Part shown: positions 45,611-56,553 of the stretch, piece after piece
How the letters are laid out: each line of letters starts with the position of its first letter
How positions within the stretch are numbered: the first letter of the stretch is position 1
Source: Xanthobacteraceae bacterium
Lineage (GTDB): Bacteria; Pseudomonadota; Alphaproteobacteria; Rhizobiales; Xanthobacteraceae
Reading direction: 5' to 3'
Assembly (NCBI GenBank): GCA_019635635.1
Contig: JAHBZB010000001.1
Span: 868,001-932,000 of the forward strand
DNA: 64,000 nt
The notes under the pieces: model-generated
The model's input: only the letters and a program-made list of their open reading frames with translations
Told to the model about the DNA's origin: nothing
The model's database searches: none
Translations under genes and position numbers: made by a program

Positions 45611-46939
45611 CTAGCGTTGCGCGCGGGCCGGCGAGTTCGGCTCAAATCCCATCACGTTCACCGGGATTGGATTGCGCTGGAACGTGGTCGCGGCGAGCTG
45701 GCTCGGCGCGAATTCGCTGAAGCGGTTTTCGACGATCGCGCGCACCGGCGCGGCAAAGCCGTGGTGCGGCTCCGGCGCTTTCATTGCAATCAGCACGGGC
45801 TGGGCGAAACCGGCGGGAACGACGTCGGCACCGGCGACGAAGGCCACGGGCTGAAGCTGCGCCTGCGGGCGCGGCTCGGGCGGGAAGTTCTGCTCCTGCG
45901 CATTGGCATAAGCGAGCGTGGAGCCAGTGGTCTCATCCGGCGGCGTTTCGGCGTTCGCGGGCTGCGGGCCGGTCTGCCACTCCAGTTTTTCTTTTGCCTG
46001 CTGGGTTTGCGCCTGCTGGTTCTGCATGGGCGGCAGGATCGATCGCGGAGAAGCGGAGGCGACCTGCACGCGCTGCGGTTTTTGCTGCGGGGCGTCGTCG
46101 TCGGCTTCGTTGTCGGTCTCGGACGTTGCCGCTGCGGAAGAGTTCGCGGTGAAGATCGAGGAGATCAGGCGCTTCAGGCCGCCGGCGTCGGGTGCGACGC
46201 TCGCGGTCGCGACCTGGGTGCGGGTATTGGTGTCGTCACCGAACTGGCCGCGCTTCTGCAACTCGGCGGCGGCAAGCTGGAAATTCTTCATCGGCGCGCC
46301 GTCGGTCGGAATATGCACGGTCTTGCCGTCGGGGAAGACGCGGGCGAGCTGGTCGCGGGTCATGCGCGGCCAGTGGCGGATCGAGGCCGTGTCCATGTGG
46401 ACGAAGTCCGAACCCGGATAGAAGCCGACGCCGCCGCGCTGGAGCCGCAAGCCCGCGGCGCGGAGTTCCGCGAGCTGAACGCCGGGGATACGGAAGTCGA
46501 TGGCGTTGCCGAGAATGTGCTGGCTGTGGCGCGCGACGCCGTTTGATCGGGAGCGCAGCATCTCGTTGGTCTCGGGCGAGCGGAACGAGGAAATGATCTG
46601 GATCGGTTCCTTGCCGCCGGTATCGCGGTTCACTTCCCAGAGGATGTCGAAGAGATGCGGATTCATCTTCGTCTGCTTCTGGTTCCGCCAGTCGCGCAGG
46701 AAATGGTTCAGCTTCGCGAGTGCCGCTTCGTCGTAGCGGCCGTTCACCTTGAAGGTGACGGTGATCGATTCCTTGGAATGGGTATGGAAGAAGGAGAGCG
46801 TGCGCGTATCGCCGTTCGCGACCACGCTTTGCAGGTTCGTGGTCGAGAGCGTGAAGAAGAGCGCGGCGGCGCCAACCGCTCCGAGCGAGCGGCAAACCTT
46901 CCAGTCGCGCGATGCGGCAGCGGAAGCTGTCTTCGGCAA
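45611..46939 (-). CDS. DUF882 (M15-type) peptidoglycan peptidase with long low-complexity tail
   Basis: 442 residues. An N-terminal hydrophobic anchor (GAVGAAALFFTLSTTNL) precedes the M15-like domain, about residues 50-220. Zinc-site motifs are IISSFRSPETNEMLR, GVARHSQHILGNAIDFRIP and YPGSDFVHMDTASIRHWPRM. The remaining 200 residues are Gln/Ala/Pro-rich and lack domains. Likely trims stem peptides in the periplasm. A CtrA-like site lies 85 bases upstream of the start. Confidence 0.88.
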   Translation of the reverse strand: MPKTASAAASRDWKVCRSLGAVGAAALFFTLSTTNLQSVVANGDTRTLSFFHTHSKESITVTFKVNGRYDEAALAKLNHFLRDWRNQKQTKMNPHLFDILWEVNRDTGGKEPIQIISSFRSPETNEMLRSRSNGVARHSQHILGNAIDFRIPGVQLAELRAAGLRLQRGGVGFYPGSDFVHMDTASIRHWPRMTRDQLARVFPDGKTVHIPTDGAPMKNFQLAAAELQKRGQFGDDTNTRTQVATASVAPDAGGLKRLISSIFTANSSAAATSETDNEADDDAPQQKPQRVQVASASPRSILPPMQNQQAQTQQAKEKLEWQTGPQPANAETPPDETTGSTLAYANAQEQNFPPEPRPQAQLQPVAFVAGADVVPAGFAQPVLIAMKAPEPHHGFAAPVRAIVENRFSEFAPSQLAATTFQRNPIPVNVMGFEPNSPARAQR

Positions 46940-47023
46940 GTACGAACCCGTCCCTGGCTGCTTCGCCAGCCACCCCCACTGGGCGCGCTTGAAGCAGGAT
47001 CTACGCAGTCTTGCCGGGTTCGG

Positions 47024-47038
47024 TTAACGAGCTGTTGA
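47024..47038. promoter_or_regulatory. CtrA-like site upstream of the DUF882 gene
   Basis: TTAA-N7-TTGA, one mismatch from the full CtrA consensus TTAA-N7-TTAA, about 85 bases before the DUF882 start. The surrounding GGTTAAC/GTTGACC is also an imperfect palindrome. A weak but positioned match. Confidence 0.35.
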
Positions 47039-47155
47039 CCGAGGAAATGCCCCCGACGGATTTCTGCCTAAGGGGCGAAAATGGCGGAAAAAGGGGCCGG
47101 ATATTACTTGCTGATTAATGCGCAAAGGGTCCACCGCCGAATAAAGCAGCCGAAT

Positions 47156-47184
47156 AAAAAAGGGCCGCGAAAGCGGCCCTTTTT
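47156..47184. terminator. Bidirectional rho-independent terminator after the L,D-transpeptidase gene
   Basis: A perfect stem, AGGGCCGC with GCGGCCCT around GAAA, flanked by AAAAA and TTTTT, which extend the pairing. On the minus strand it ends the L,D-transpeptidase transcript 22 bases past its stop. Confidence 0.92.
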
Positions 47185-47205
47185 CTGTTTCGTTCCGTCT
47201 TTCGC

Positions 47206-49107
47206 TTAGCGGCGGAAGAGACCGAACAGGTCGAAGCCGCTCGAGCGCTGGTTGAAGTCATCGACCCGGAGCGACTGCACGCTTGGTGAGTTGTTCGGAT
47301 GGCGGATCGCGACTTCGAGCTGCTTGCGCTCGTTGCCGGTTGCCTTCAGCGCTTTGATGGTGGCGGCGTCGATCTTGTAGATGTCCTTGCGGATCGTCAG
47401 CTTGCCGTCTTCGACTTCGGCGGTGTTGTAGACGATGTGAACCGGGATCTGCACCTTGAAGTCGATGTTCTGCTCGGCGCCGCTGTACATCTTCTTGATC
47501 TTTTCTTCCGTCCAGTTCTCGCCCGGACGCGCGATATTGAGCAGCACTTCCGCGTATTTCAGCGGGTTCTGCACGCGCATGCAGCCGTGGCTGTAGGCGC
47601 GTTCTTCATGCGCGAACAGGTTCTTGGTCGGCGTGTCGTGCTGATAGACCAGGAACTTGTTCGGGAAATTGAAGCGCAGGCGGCCGAGCGCATTCGCGTC
47701 TCCCGGCGGCTGCGAAACGTGGATCGAGCCATCGGGGCGAGTGGTTACGCGCAGGCCGATGCGGGTCAGCGCCTGCGGGTCTTCGCGCAGCGCCGGCAGA
47801 TATTCGTTCGCGATGATCGAGGGCGGCACGTTCCAGGTCGGGTTGACCGTGATGAAGCGCATTTCCTGTGTGAGGAGCGGGGTCGCCTTGCTCGGCAGGC
47901 CGACCACGATGCGGGTCTGCCAGACTTCATGCCCGTTCTGCATCACGCGGGTGTAGAAGCCCGGAATGCTGGTCTGGATATAAGCGTCGCCCAGATCGCG
48001 GCGAATCCAGCGCCAGCGCTCCATATTGGCGATGATCACGTCCTCGGCGCGTTCGCGGCGCTGGCCGTTCATGGTGTCGACGGTCTGCGGACCGACGATG
48101 CCGCCCGACATGATCTTCGCGGATTTCTGGTAGGCGGTGACCGCTTCCATCAGTTCCTTGTCGTAGAGCTTGTCGTCCTTGGCGGCGAGACCGAGGCGCT
48201 GGCGCAGCAGCGGGACGCGGTCGTCTTCCTGCAACTTCTTCGCGTTGTAGCGGATCAGCGGACCTTGCGGGATGCGGACCGGCTCGGCTTCGGACTTGCC
48301 GCGGATCTTGGCGAGTTCGGCTTTCAGCAGCTTGTACTGCTCGTGAGGCGGATAAAACGCGTTCAGCGTCTCGTCGAGTTTCGTTGCCGACGCGATCTTG
48401 TTCAGGCTGTCGAGCGGATCGAGGCCGTCGTGCTTGTATTCGATGTCGCGCGAAATGCGCGACCAGTGCACGCGGCCCTGCGAAGCGTGGCGCACGAAGT
48501 CGAGCACCTCGACCGTGTAGCCCAGTTCCTCTTCGGCGAGCTTGTCAGCTTCGGCCGAGGAGAAGTTCGCAGCCGGATAGTCGGCGGGCTCGAGGCCGTC
48601 TTCATCGACCTTCTTCAGAAAGTTCACCGCTGCCGTGAAGCGCGGGTTCGCCTTGCCGCCGTCGAGCCAGAGCGGCTGGAAGCCGCGGTCGCGATAGAAC
48701 ACTTCGGCCGCGTCGCGCTCTTCCTTGCGCGGGAAGAAGCGGTCGCCCTTGTTCGCGAGCAGGTCGCGGATTTTTTCGGCGACCGCATTGTCGGCCGCGG
48801 CGAGGTTCGCGATCGGCGCGTCGATCAGCTTCTTGCCGGTGAGTTTCCTGGTCTCTTCGGACGGAACGTAAGCCGTGGCGGGAGCGGGCGCTTGCGGCGC
48901 AGCCTGCGTCTGCGGCGCGGGTGCCGCCGGTGCGGTTTGCGGCGCGGGCTGGGCTTCGAGCCCGCTCGGGGCCGCGACTTCCGGTTCGGGGATCGCTTTT
49001 ACCGGGTCGGGGGTCGTCTGGGCCAAGGCGGCCGGCGCCAGCATGAAAAGGGCGGCGCCCACCAAAAGGCCACGCGAAACGAGGCGAAAGTGCCTGTCCG
49101 GGTTCAT
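47206..49107 (-). CDS. L,D-transpeptidase (YkuD), large alphaproteobacterial type
   Basis: 633 residues from the ATG at 49107 with GGGAGA ahead; longer in-frame starts lack a site. Signal peptide ends PAALAQ (residue 30). A Pro/Ala/Gln-rich linker, a scaffold domain with a peptidoglycan-binding part (AVTAYQKSAKIMSGGIVGPQTV) and a catalytic YkuD domain (YTRVMQNGHEVWQTRIVVGLPSKATPLL; nucleophile Cys in YSHGCMRVQNPLKYAEVLL) follow. Forms 3-3 cross-links or attaches proteins to peptidoglycan. Single copy in the window. Confidence 0.93.
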   Translation of the reverse strand: MNPDRHFRLVSRGLLVGAALFMLAPAALAQTTPDPVKAIPEPEVAAPSGLEAQPAPQTAPAAPAPQTQAAPQAPAPATAYVPSEETRKLTGKKLIDAPIANLAAADNAVAEKIRDLLANKGDRFFPRKEERDAAEVFYRDRGFQPLWLDGGKANPRFTAAVNFLKKVDEDGLEPADYPAANFSSAEADKLAEEELGYTVEVLDFVRHASQGRVHWSRISRDIEYKHDGLDPLDSLNKIASATKLDETLNAFYPPHEQYKLLKAELAKIRGKSEAEPVRIPQGPLIRYNAKKLQEDDRVPLLRQRLGLAAKDDKLYDKELMEAVTAYQKSAKIMSGGIVGPQTVDTMNGQRRERAEDVIIANMERWRWIRRDLGDAYIQTSIPGFYTRVMQNGHEVWQTRIVVGLPSKATPLLTQEMRFITVNPTWNVPPSIIANEYLPALREDPQALTRIGLRVTTRPDGSIHVSQPPGDANALGRLRFNFPNKFLVYQHDTPTKNLFAHEERAYSHGCMRVQNPLKYAEVLLNIARPGENWTEEKIKKMYSGAEQNIDFKVQIPVHIVYNTAEVEDGKLTIRKDIYKIDAATIKALKATGNERKQLEVAIRHPNNSPSVQSLRVDDFNQRSSGFDLFGLFRR

Positions 49108-49241
49108 TGCAATCTCCCGCATTAAACTGGTTGCTAGGCTTGTGACAGCGGCTGCGAGACCGATCAAGGGTACAAGTGCCCCGGGACGCTCTCCGTTCCG
49201 AAATAGCCTGTGTCTGTTACCGCTTAGCAACGCAGGCGGTG

Positions 49242-50741
<1,500 letters not shown>

Positions 50742-50823
50742 CAAGGACCCCGTCCGGCGACTGATTTGTGCCGTTTCGGGGCAGATTGGTTGACGGGCGT
50801 TAAGAGAGTCTGAATCTTCGGTC

Positions 50824-51444
50824 ATGCCGCTGCAAAACCGCGTCACGCCCTTTGGAGAACTGATTGTCGAGCCCTCGCGCGGCGGGTTCTTCGGCAATCG
50901 CGGCGGCAGATTTCACGGCGACGACCGCAGGCTCGGCGCGCGCAGACATTATGTATCGAAGGCGTGGATCTGCTGCCTGCTCGCTTTCAAGGGCAGGCAG
51001 CGCGATGTCTGGGGCCAGTCCTATACCGAACTCTTCTTTCTGGATGAGCCGACCGCGCTCGCGAGCGGCCACCGGCCCTGCTTCGAATGCCGTCGCGCGG
51101 CGGCGGTGACGTTCGCTGAGAAGTTTTCCGGCGCGGCGAGGCGAGCGACTGCCGCCGAAATGGACCTCGTACTCCATCGCGAGCGGCTGGCGCAGGATCG
51201 CCGCACCAAGAGGATGCATCCGGTATCGCTCGGCGACCTGCCGGACGGCGTGTTCGTCACGCTCTCAAGCGAGGACGCCTTTGCCGTAAACGGAAAGCGG
51301 CTGTTGCGCTGGTCGCCCGGCGGCTACACGGAAGCGATCGCCCGGCCATCCGGCCGCGCCATGATGCTGACGCCACCGGCCATTAGGGATGTGCTGGCTC
51401 GCGGCTACGCACCGCACTGGCATCCGAGCGCCGCCTCGTTGTGA
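50824..51444 (+). CDS. Conserved protein of unknown function with HRPCFECR motif
   Basis: 206 residues. Recognisable conserved blocks: MPLQNRVTPFGELIVEPSRGGFFGNRGGR, KAWICCLLAFKGRQRDVWGQSYTELFFLDEPTALASGHRPCFECRR, then a GDLPDGVFV turn and a C-terminal TEAIARPSGRAMMLTPPA. The Cys pair in PCFEC may bind metal. The family occurs in actinobacteria and proteobacteria with no assigned role. Transcribed alone, divergent from the response regulator. Confidence 0.75.
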   Translation: MPLQNRVTPFGELIVEPSRGGFFGNRGGRFHGDDRRLGARRHYVSKAWICCLLAFKGRQRDVWGQSYTELFFLDEPTALASGHRPCFECRRAAAVTFAEKFSGAARRATAAEMDLVLHRERLAQDRRTKRMHPVSLGDLPDGVFVTLSSEDAFAVNGKRLLRWSPGGYTEAIARPSGRAMMLTPPAIRDVLARGYAPHWHPSAASL

Positions 51445-51493
51445 GCGTTTGAAGACCGTGCAATAGAATTTACCTCTCAGGAGATTCATCGCG

Positions 51494-53326
51494 ATGAAGA
51501 TTGCCTTCGAGAATCCGGCTTCGAGTTCCGCCTCCGGCGGGCCGCTCGGCGCGCTGCCGGAATGGAATCTTTCGGATCTCTATGCCGGCATCGACGATCC
51601 GAAGGTGCAGGCCGATCTCCTAAAGGCGGACGCCGACTCGATCGCCTTCGAGAAGGATTTCAAAGGCAAGCTTGAAGACATCGCGAAGACGCCCGCGGCT
51701 GGTGCGACGCTCGGCGCCGCGGTCCGCCGTTACGAAGAAATCGACGATCTGATGGGGCGGCTCGTATCGTTTGCGGGTCTCGTCCGCGCGCAGAACACGA
51801 CCGATCCGAAGCGCGGCAAGTTCTACGGCGACGTTATTGAAAAAATCACCGGCGCCTCCTCGCATCTGCTGTTCTTCACGCTCGAGCTCAACCGCATCGA
51901 CGACACGCTGATCGAACGCGCGCTGGAAGACCCAATCTTCGGCCATTATCGCCCGTGGGTCGAAGATACGCGCCGCGAAAAGCCCTATCAGCTCGAAGAC
52001 CGCATCGAACTCCTGTTCCACGAGAAATCGGTCACCGGGCGCGGCGCATGGAATCGCCTGTTCGACGAGACCATCGCGGACCTGCGCTTCGAGATCGACG
52101 GCGAGCGTCTCTCGCTCGAGCCGACGCTGACGCTGTTGCAGGACGCCGACGAGATCAAGCGCGCGAAGGCCGCCGGCGCGCTCGCGCACGTTTTCAAGGA
52201 AAACCTTTCGACCTTCGCGCTCGTCACCAACGTGCTCGCGAAAGACAAGGAAATCTCCGACCGCTGGCGCGGTTTCGAGGACATCGCGGATTCGCGTCAC
52301 CTTGCAAACCGCGTCGAGCGCGAAGTGGTGGACGCGCTGGTGGAGGCCGTGCGCGCATCGTTTCCCATAATTTCGCACCGCTTTTACAAGATGAAAGCGA
52401 AGTGGTTCGGCAAGGAGCGGCTGGAGCACTGGGACCGCAATGCGCCGCTGCCGAAAGTCGAGCAGCGCACCATCGCCTGGCCGGAAGCGCGCGAGACCGT
52501 GCTTTCCGCCTATGCCGCGTTCTCGCCGCGCATGGCCGATATCGCCAGACAATTCTTCGACAAGAACTGGATCGACGCCCCGGTGCGTCCAGGCAAGGCG
52601 TCGGGCGCGTTCGCGCACCCGACCGTGCCCTCGGCGCACCCTTACGTCTTGCTCAATTACATGGGCAAGCCGCGCGACGTGATGACGCTCGCGCACGAAC
52701 TCGGCCACGGCGTGCATCAGGTGCTGGCGGCACCGAACGGCGCGCTGATGGCGCCGACGCCGCTGACACTTGCCGAAACCGCTTCCGTGTTCGGCGAGAT
52801 GCTGACCTTCCGCGCGCTGCTCGCGAAAGCCGCGCCCGCGCAGCGCAAGGCGATGCTGGTGCAGAAGGTCGAGGACATGATCAACACGGTCGTGCGCCAG
52901 ATCGCGTTTTATACTTTCGAGCGCAAGCTTCATACCGAGCGCAAGAACGGCGAATTAACGCCCGAGAAAATTTGCGAACTCTGGATGAGCGTGCAGGGCG
53001 AGAGCTTAGGCCCCGCGATCCATCTCGGCGAAGGCTATGAGACCTACTGGGCCTATATCGGCCACTTCATCCACGCACCGTTTTACGTTTACGCTTATGC
53101 TTTCGGCGACTGTCTCGTGAATTCGCTCTATGCGGTCTACGAGAAGGCCGACAGCGGCTTTGCCGAGCGCTATCTCGCGATGCTCGCCGCCGGCGGCACC
53201 AAGCATCACTCCGAATTGCTGAAACCCTTCGGGCTGGACGCGCGCGATCCGTCGTTCTGGCAGACCGGGTTGAAACTCATCTCGAGCATGATCGACGAAA
53301 TCGAGAAACTGGATAAGGCTGTGTGA
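51494..53326 (+). CDS. pepF: M3-family oligoendopeptidase F
   Basis: 610 residues. The zinc motif is H401-E-L-G-H405 (TLAHELGHGVHQ), with the third ligand Glu in the ETASVFGEMLTF segment. The N-terminal oligopeptidase F domain (LPEWNLSDLYAGIDD) and C-terminal LGEGYETYWAYIGHFIHAPFYVYAYAFGD are typical. Cytosolic; degrades short peptides. The stop overlaps the next gene as GTGA. Confidence 0.94.
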   Translation: MKIAFENPASSSASGGPLGALPEWNLSDLYAGIDDPKVQADLLKADADSIAFEKDFKGKLEDIAKTPAAGATLGAAVRRYEEIDDLMGRLVSFAGLVRAQNTTDPKRGKFYGDVIEKITGASSHLLFFTLELNRIDDTLIERALEDPIFGHYRPWVEDTRREKPYQLEDRIELLFHEKSVTGRGAWNRLFDETIADLRFEIDGERLSLEPTLTLLQDADEIKRAKAAGALAHVFKENLSTFALVTNVLAKDKEISDRWRGFEDIADSRHLANRVEREVVDALVEAVRASFPIISHRFYKMKAKWFGKERLEHWDRNAPLPKVEQRTIAWPEARETVLSAYAAFSPRMADIARQFFDKNWIDAPVRPGKASGAFAHPTVPSAHPYVLLNYMGKPRDVMTLAHELGHGVHQVLAAPNGALMAPTPLTLAETASVFGEMLTFRALLAKAAPAQRKAMLVQKVEDMINTVVRQIAFYTFERKLHTERKNGELTPEKICELWMSVQGESLGPAIHLGEGYETYWAYIGHFIHAPFYVYAYAFGDCLVNSLYAVYEKADSGFAERYLAMLAAGGTKHHSELLKPFGLDARDPSFWQTGLKLISSMIDEIEKLDKAV

Positions 53327-53778
53327 CGCGATATTTCTTACCGGCCGGGGGCATCCTCGTTCTGCTCGCGGTCTTTTTTGCCGCCGATCACAGGATCTGG
53401 TTCACCGACGACCGCAACCATTCCGATGGCTTGTTGCTCGCGGAAGAATTTGCCAATGCGCGCGCTGAGAACCGCTCGAGCGCCAGCGTGATTGCGGTAA
53501 ACGGCGGGAACTGGTTTGCGCTCTGCCTCGCGGGACCCGGCGAAAGCCCGCAAGAGGTTCTGCGCCGCTTCGGGCAGAAGAACCGCCTGCGGGTGCCGAA
53601 GGTGCAGCAGTTCCGCTCCTGGCTCTATGTCGGCAGCGTGCCGAAGGGCGAGATCGCGCTCGTGATCCTCACCAATCGCTTCAGCATCCGCTCGCGGCGG
53701 CTGCCGAATCTGACCGGCAATCCGGATTTCAAATCGGCTTGCGCCATGCGGAACGACGTGGGCCTGAACCTGAGATAG
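53323..53778 (+). CDS. Small secreted or anchored protein, unknown
   Basis: 151 residues from a GTG overlapping the pepF stop. N-terminal hydrophobic segment (FLPAGGILVLLAVFFAADH) serving as signal or anchor, then a compact domain with VIAVNGGNWFALCLAGPGESPQEVLRRFG and a late cysteine (SACAMRNDVG). Not recognised. Translational coupling to pepF suggests co-expression. Confidence 0.65.
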   Translation: MTRYFLPAGGILVLLAVFFAADHRIWFTDDRNHSDGLLLAEEFANARAENRSSASVIAVNGGNWFALCLAGPGESPQEVLRRFGQKNRLRVPKVQQFRSWLYVGSVPKGEIALVILTNRFSIRSRRLPNLTGNPDFKSACAMRNDVGLNLR

Positions 53779-53787
53779 AGGTGCGGT

Positions 53788-53991
53788 ATGCGGCTGGTAC
53801 CCTGGTTCGTGTTGATACTCGCGGCCGCAGTCGTTTTGAATCCCGTTGGCCTTGGCTTCATTCGCAGCGCATTCTGGTCGAGCGAACAGCTTTCGCGCAA
53901 CATCGCGCAGCCTTTCGTTTTTGCCGGCGCCGGAATACTGGCGTTGTTGGCGGCAATCGAAATTCTCGTGCGATACTGGCGCTACCGATAA
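53788..53991 (+). CDS. Small two-helix membrane protein, unknown
   Basis: 67 residues with two hydrophobic segments (LVPWFVLILAAAVVLNPVGLGF and FVFAGAGILALLAAIEILV) and a basic C-terminus. AGAGGTG precedes the ATG. Follows the previous small gene by nine bases. No family recognised. Confidence 0.6.
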   Translation: MRLVPWFVLILAAAVVLNPVGLGFIRSAFWSSEQLSRNIAQPFVFAGAGILALLAAIEILVRYWRYR

Positions 53992-54008
53992 TTTCCGGGA
54001 GCGAGATC

Positions 54009-54926
54009 ATGGGGCACAAGGTCTGGATCGAGGCCGCGATCAACGGACCGTGGGGCAAGGCGCGCCAGCCCGGCATTCCGATTTCAACCAGAGACATCAT
54101 CGCTGACGGCATTGCGAGCGCGAAAGCGGGTGCCGCAATCGTGCATCTGCATGTCTATGACGAGACCAGCGGACAGCAGAAAGACGACTGGCAGCTTTAC
54201 GCCAAAGCGATCGAAGGCATCCGTGCCGCATGCGACGCGATCATCTATCCGACGATCCCGATCGCGGGTTCGAGCTACGCCAACGGCGCGATGAAGACGG
54301 CGGCCGAGCGCTACGAACATCTCGAGGAACTCGCGAAGCGCGGGCTGGTGGAGTGGGGCGTGGTCGACCCGGGGTCGTGCAACTTCGCGCGCTTCGACGA
54401 GGTTGCAAAACTTTCCCCCGGCTTCGTCTATCAAAACCCGGACGATCATTTTCTCGAAGGCATGCGCATCTGCGCCGACTATCAGGTGAATCCGAGCTAC
54501 GCGATCTATGAGCCGGGATTCACGCGCATGGGTGCGGCTTCTGCAAAGGCCATGATGCGCGTGCCGTCGCCGATCTACCGCTTCATGTTCGCGGAGGAAT
54601 TCACCTTCGGCTTCCCGCCGAAGCCGGTGCATCTCGACGCGCATCTCGCGCTGCTCCGCGAAGCCGCGGGCGGTTATCCGTGGATGATCGCGGGTCTTGG
54701 CGTCGATATCCGCCCGCTCATTCCTTCGGCGGTGGAGCGGGAAGGGCATGTGCGCGTGGGGCTCGAGGACATGCCCTGGGGCGCGCCACAAACCAACCAA
54801 AAGCTCGTGGAAGAAGCGATTGAAATCATCCGCAAGGCGGGCGGCGAACCGGCTTCCGCTTCGGATGTTAGAGACGGCATGAAGGCAGCCGACAAGCTGC
54901 ATCAGCGAGGCAAGGCGATTGGCTGA
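54009..54926 (+). CDS. BKACE-family (3-keto-5-aminohexanoate cleavage type, DUF849) enzyme
   Basis: 305 residues from ATG 54009. The BKACE fold is shown by EAAINGPWGK, GAAIVHLHVYDETSG (zinc-binding His-X-His), YPTIPIAGSSYANG, WGVVDPGSCNFARF and MIAGLGVDIRPL. Members cleave beta-keto acids with acetyl-CoA, yielding an acetoacetate and a CoA ester; substrates vary from KAE to dehydrocarnitine. The specificity residues cannot be assigned by eye. Overlaps the next gene by eight bases. Confidence 0.9.
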   Translation: MGHKVWIEAAINGPWGKARQPGIPISTRDIIADGIASAKAGAAIVHLHVYDETSGQQKDDWQLYAKAIEGIRAACDAIIYPTIPIAGSSYANGAMKTAAERYEHLEELAKRGLVEWGVVDPGSCNFARFDEVAKLSPGFVYQNPDDHFLEGMRICADYQVNPSYAIYEPGFTRMGAASAKAMMRVPSPIYRFMFAEEFTFGFPPKPVHLDAHLALLREAAGGYPWMIAGLGVDIRPLIPSAVEREGHVRVGLEDMPWGAPQTNQKLVEEAIEIIRKAGGEPASASDVRDGMKAADKLHQRGKAIG

Positions 54927-56307
54927 CGAGCCGAAGGACCCGAACGGGAAAGATCAGGAGCGCAACCGTTTCTCGGCGCGCGCGAGCCGTTATGCGCGCG
55001 TCGGCGCGAATGTCGGCGGGGTCGCGGCGAAGATCGCAAGCCAGCGCTTTCTCGGTGTCCGCGGCGATCGCGCGAACAACGCGGCTTCGCTCGCCGCGGC
55101 ACTCGGCGGGCTGAAAGGCCCGCTGATGAAAGTGGCGCAGCTTCTTTCCACGATTCCCGACGCGCTGCCGGCCGAATACGCCTCCGAACTTTCCAAGCTG
55201 CAATCGGAAGCCCCGCCGATGGGCTGGCCGTTCGTGAAGCGGCGCATGGCCGCCGAGCTCGGGCCGGACTGGGAAAAGAAATTCGGCTCCTTCACCAAGA
55301 CGCCGGCTGCCGCCGCGTCGCTCGGGCAGGTGCATCGCGCAAAAACGCTCGACGGCATGGAAGTCGCGGCGAAGCTGCAATATCCCGACATGCAGTCGGC
55401 GGTCGAAGCAGACTTGCAACAACTCGGCATGATCATGTCGATCTTCCGCCGCATGTCGCCCGAGATTGACACGCGCGAGATTCAAGAAGAGATCGGCGCA
55501 CGGCTTCGCGAGGAACTCGACTATCGCCGCGAGGCGAAGCACGCCGCCTTATATAAAGAGATGCTGGCCGACGTTCCCGAGGTGCGCGTGCCGCAGGTAC
55601 GTCCCGAGCTTTCGACGGGCCGGCTGCTGACGCTCGAATGGCTCGAGGGCAAGAAGCTCCTGCAATATAAAGAGCGCGATCTGGAAACGCGCAATCAAAT
55701 CGCGAAGGCGATGTTTTATGCCTGGTGGCTGCCGTTCGCGCGTCACGGCGTGATCCACGGCGACCCGCATCTCGGCAACTACACCGTGTTCGAGGAAAAC
55801 GGCGCGCCGCAGGGAATCAATCTCCTCGACTATGGCTGCATCCGGATTTTCCCGCCGCGGTTCGTCGGCGGCGTGGTCGATCTTTATCGCGGGTTACTTG
55901 AGAACGACGAGGCCCGGATTGTCGCCGCCTATCAGGTCTGGGGATTCAGGAATCTCTCAAAGCCCATGATCGAGGCGCTGAACATCTGGGCGCGCTTCAT
56001 CTACGGCCCCTTGATGGACGATCGCGTGCGCACCATCGCGGACGGGGTCGCGCCTGCGCAATATGGCCGCCGCGAAGCGGGCCGCGTGAAGCAGGCGATG
56101 CGCGAATTCGGTCCCGTGACCGTGCCGCGCGAATTCGTGTTCATGGACCGTGCGGCCATCGGTCTCGGCGGCGTCTTCCTGCATCTGCGGGCGGAATTGA
56201 ATTTCCACCGGCTGTTCGAGGATGCGATCCGCGATTTCTCGGTGGAAAAGGTCGCGGCCCGCCAGGCGGCTGCGCTTTCCGGGGCGGGGCTTCCGGCCGC
56301 GGCATAA
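54919..56307 (+). CDS. ABC1/UbiB-family atypical kinase
   Basis: 462 residues from a TTG that overlaps the BKACE stop by eight bases; downstream starts would remove conserved sequence. Motifs: the KxGQ-equivalent GPLMKVAQLLSTIPDALP, AAASLGQVHRAKTLDG, the catalytic loop HGVIHGDPHLGNYTVFEEN and the DFG-equivalent LLDYGCIRIF. Family members (UbiB, AarF, ADCK) support ubiquinone synthesis or lipid metabolism. This member has no C-terminal membrane helices that I can see. Target unknown. Confidence 0.88.
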   Translation: MADEPKDPNGKDQERNRFSARASRYARVGANVGGVAAKIASQRFLGVRGDRANNAASLAAALGGLKGPLMKVAQLLSTIPDALPAEYASELSKLQSEAPPMGWPFVKRRMAAELGPDWEKKFGSFTKTPAAAASLGQVHRAKTLDGMEVAAKLQYPDMQSAVEADLQQLGMIMSIFRRMSPEIDTREIQEEIGARLREELDYRREAKHAALYKEMLADVPEVRVPQVRPELSTGRLLTLEWLEGKKLLQYKERDLETRNQIAKAMFYAWWLPFARHGVIHGDPHLGNYTVFEENGAPQGINLLDYGCIRIFPPRFVGGVVDLYRGLLENDEARIVAAYQVWGFRNLSKPMIEALNIWARFIYGPLMDDRVRTIADGVAPAQYGRREAGRVKQAMREFGPVTVPREFVFMDRAAIGLGGVFLHLRAELNFHRLFEDAIRDFSVEKVAARQAAALSGAGLPAAA

Positions 56308-56382
56308 GGCGCGATTTGCTCGGCTTACGGCTTTCCGCTAATTCAGGTTCAGAATTCTTCCGGGAATTGGGGACTGAGAAAA

Positions 56383-56535
56383 ATGGCCAGTCACGGCAAG
56401 ACCGAATACGGCACCGCCCAGGGCAACGACTACGGCGAGCACGAGCACACCTACGGCATGTTCGTGACGCTCGTGAAATGGGGCGTCATCATCAACGCCG
56501 TCATCATGTTCCTGATGTTCTGGTTCCTCACTTAA
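56383..56535 (+). CDS. aa3-type cytochrome c oxidase subunit IV
   Basis: 50 residues, MASHGKTEYGTAQGNDYGEH and onwards, with the motif YGEHEHTYGMFVTLVKWG and one C-terminal membrane helix (VIINAVIMFLMFWFL). Matches the bacterial aa3 oxidase subunit IV family (COX4_pro_2), which consists of one helix at the oxidase interface. Not linked to the main cox genes here but placed directly before pntA, an arrangement common in this order. Too short for ordinary ORF cut-offs. Confidence 0.92.
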   Translation: MASHGKTEYGTAQGNDYGEHEHTYGMFVTLVKWGVIINAVIMFLMFWFLT

Positions 56536-56553
56536 AATCCGGTCATACACGCC

